From Facklamia lactis (GTDB taxonomy: Bacteria > Bacillota > Bacilli > Lactobacillales > Aerococcaceae): a stretch of 64,000 nucleotides of DNA. The position numbers and the translations under genes are program-made. Within the stretch, counting starts at the first letter, position 1; each line of letters starts with the position of its first letter. Below the pieces are notes generated by a model. It was not told where the DNA came from. It did not search any database and saw nothing but the letters and a program-made list of their open reading frames with translations. The stretch spans positions 172,783 to 236,782 of the forward strand of contig NZ_JACBXQ010000005.1 of NCBI RefSeq assembly GCF_015863205.1, read 5' to 3'. Shown here piece by piece: positions 62,956 to 64,000 of the stretch.

Positions 62956-63028
62956 TGGAGAATAGCGGGATCGAACCGCTGACCTCCTGCGTGCAAAGCA
63001 GGCGCTCTCCCAGCTGAGCTAATCCCCC
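62956..63028 (-). tRNA. tRNA-Ala(TGC)
   Basis: GGGGGAT acceptor with G3-T70 pair, the alanine identity element; anticodon loop TTTGCAC. Confidence 0.96.
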
Positions 63029-63042
63029 ATCATACAAATAGA

Positions 63043-63116
63043 TCGGGAAGACAGGATTCGAACCTGCGACCCCTTGGTCCCAAACCAAGTGCTCTACCAA
63101 GCTGAGCTACTTCCCG
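63043..63116 (-). tRNA. tRNA-Pro(TGG)
   Basis: CGGGAAG acceptor, anticodon loop TTTGGGA. Confidence 0.96.
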
Positions 63117-63125
63117 TTTATTTGA

Positions 63126-63199
63126 TACACCCGGCAGGATTCGAACCTGCAACCGCCTGATTCGTAGTCAGGTACTCTATCCAGTTGAGCCACGGGTGC
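63126..63199 (-). tRNA. tRNA-Arg(ACG)
   Basis: GCACCCG acceptor, anticodon loop CTACGAA; A34 would be edited to inosine by TadA. Confidence 0.96.
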
Positions 63200-63233
63200 A
63201 ATATCTAATTAAATTAAATCACATAAATGTGAA

Positions 63234-63319
63234 TGCCGAGGGCCGGAATCGAACCGGCACGGTGATCACTCACCGCAGGATTTTAAGTCCTGTGCGTCTG
63301 CCAGTTCCGCCACCCCGGC
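63234..63319 (-). tRNA. tRNA-Leu(TAA)
   Basis: Long variable arm, anticodon loop CTTAAAA, GCCGGGG acceptor. Confidence 0.96.
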
Positions 63320-63349
63320 TAAATATAGCCACAATGTAACACTTGGCAA

Positions 63350-63421
63350 AGCGGAAGACGGGATTCGAACCCGCGACCCCCACCTTGGCAAGGTGATGTT
63401 CTACCACTGAACTACTTCCGC
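63350..63421 (-). tRNA. tRNA-Gly(GCC)
   Basis: GCGGAAG acceptor, anticodon loop TTGCCAA. Confidence 0.96.
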
Positions 63422-63426
63422 AAATA

Positions 63427-63499
63427 TGCCGGCTAAAGGACTTGAACCCTCGACCCTCTGATTACAAATCAGATGCTCTACCAACTGAGCTAAGCCGGC
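63427..63499 (-). tRNA. tRNA-Thr(TGT)
   Basis: GCCGGCT acceptor, anticodon loop TTTGTAA. Confidence 0.96.
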
Positions 63500-63598
63500 G
63501 TAATAAGACACGAACAAAGATAATGGCTTGTTCAAACCAGTTTGTGATTTATGATGTCACAAGAATAAATTATAATGCATTTGCATCAGAAATGCAAG

Positions 63599-63680
63599 TG
63601 CGGGTGAAGGGACTTGAACCCCCACGCCCGAAGGCGCCAGATCCTAAATCTGGTGCGTCTGCCAATTCCGCCACACCCGC
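63599..63680 (-). tRNA. tRNA-Leu(TAG)
   Basis: Long variable arm, anticodon loop TTTAGGA, GCGGGTG acceptor. Confidence 0.96.
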
Positions 63681-63710
63681 TAAATCCCACTATGTTTCCA
63701 TATGGAATAA

Positions 63711-63783
63711 TGACCCGTGCAGGATTCGAACCTGCGACCCACTGATTAAAAGTCAGTTGCTCTACCGACTGAGCTAACGAGTC
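63711..63783 (-). tRNA. tRNA-Lys(TTT)
   Basis: GACTCGT acceptor, anticodon loop CTTTTAA. Confidence 0.96.
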
Positions 63784-63790
63784 AAGTTAA

Positions 63791-63863
63791 TGGGGAATGA
63801 CGGGCTCGAACCGCCGACATCCTGCTTGTAAGGCAGACGCTCTCCCAGCTGAGCTAATTCCCC
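63791..63863 (-). tRNA. tRNA-Val(TAC)
   Basis: GGGGAAT acceptor, anticodon loop CTTACAA. First tRNA after the 5S rRNA. Confidence 0.96.
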
Positions 63864-63880
63864 AAACATAAATAAGACAC

Positions 63881-63998
63881 GCGCGGCAACGTCCTACTCT
63901 CACAGGACCAAAGGTCCAACTACCATCGGCGCTAAGAAGCTTAACTGCTGTGTTCGGCATGGGAACAGGTGTGTCCTTCTTGCCATTATCACCACACA
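63881..63998 (-). rRNA. rrf: 5S ribosomal RNA
   Basis: The minus strand has CACCTGTTCCCATGCCGAAC, AGTTAAGC, GCGCCGATGGTAGT and the late GTGAGAGTAGGACG, all 5S landmarks. Terminal GTGTGG and CCGCGC pair as helix I. Ends are approximate. The 23S and 16S genes should lie beyond the right edge, upstream in the operon. Confidence 0.94.
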
Positions 63999-64000
63999 GT

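Overview
The window is a low-GC Firmicutes chromosome segment, almost certainly from the order Lactobacillales. The evidence is an SMK-box (SAM-III) leader on metK, T-box leaders on pheST and leuS, an FLP-type Crp/Fnr regulator, a Pht-type histidine-triad protein, an LPXTG surface protein, PepV, and the rRNA/tRNA cluster order. An Aerococcaceae or Carnobacteriaceae-like lineage is my guess; I cannot name the species. No insertion sequence, prophage, CRISPR array or complete mobile element was seen.  Layout. 1-3304: an ABC exporter (cut by the window edge) and an AgrA/AgrC-like LytTR two-component pair. 3381-4969: a methyltransferase and a divergent TetR regulator whose apparent start codon is ATC. 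5065-7402: a methionine-type ABC importer. 7764-9320: small enzymes. 9535-11455: a zinc-acquisition operon (AdcA-like protein plus histidine-triad protein) behind a Zur-like box. 12745-17613: a galactose-type (mgl) ABC importer with a divergent AraC regulator. 17670-21013: a metal/redox cluster (HMA chaperone, Ric-like protein, P1B ATPase, FLP regulator) in which three promoters each carry an FNR-type box exactly 22 nt upstream of the -10. 21120-25475: DUF4336, a UroD/MtaA-fold protein, and two surface proteins that share an Ig-like repeat. 25742-34512: a PadR operon, PepSY and DUF3841 proteins, an alcohol dehydrogenase, Dus, a VOC dioxygenase, SppA and an RDD protein. 34581-50032: mostly housekeeping (pheST, HD, TrmH-like, pepV, rsuA, a giant YtgP-like flippase, leuS, a LysM autolysin). 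50238-53504: a lipoprotein with a methyltransferase, and a sulfur pair (rhodanese, PatB). 53630-57558: an AT-rich carbohydrate ABC importer with a GNAT-like acyltransferase. 57746-60545: nox and metK. 61743-64000: 5S rRNA followed by 21 tRNA genes.  The most interesting observation is in nox (57746-59104). The reading frame is complete except for one in-frame TGA at codon 42, which is exactly the redox-active cysteine of the NADH oxidase/NADH peroxidase/CoA-disulfide reductase family. A 6-bp hairpin with a G-starting loop lies 17 nt after that TGA, the spacing expected of a bacterial SECIS element. The simplest reading is a selenocysteine-containing flavin oxidoreductase; a nonsense mutation or sequencing error is the alternative. 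No selA, selB, selC or selD lies in the window.  Other points worth a second look are a roughly 600-residue acidic disordered extension on the flippase, the uniform FLP promoter geometry, a CPG-motif P1B ATPase, four ABC binding proteins without a good lipobox cysteine, a MetN without its regulatory domain, and a histidine-triad protein whose second repeat has lost its histidines.
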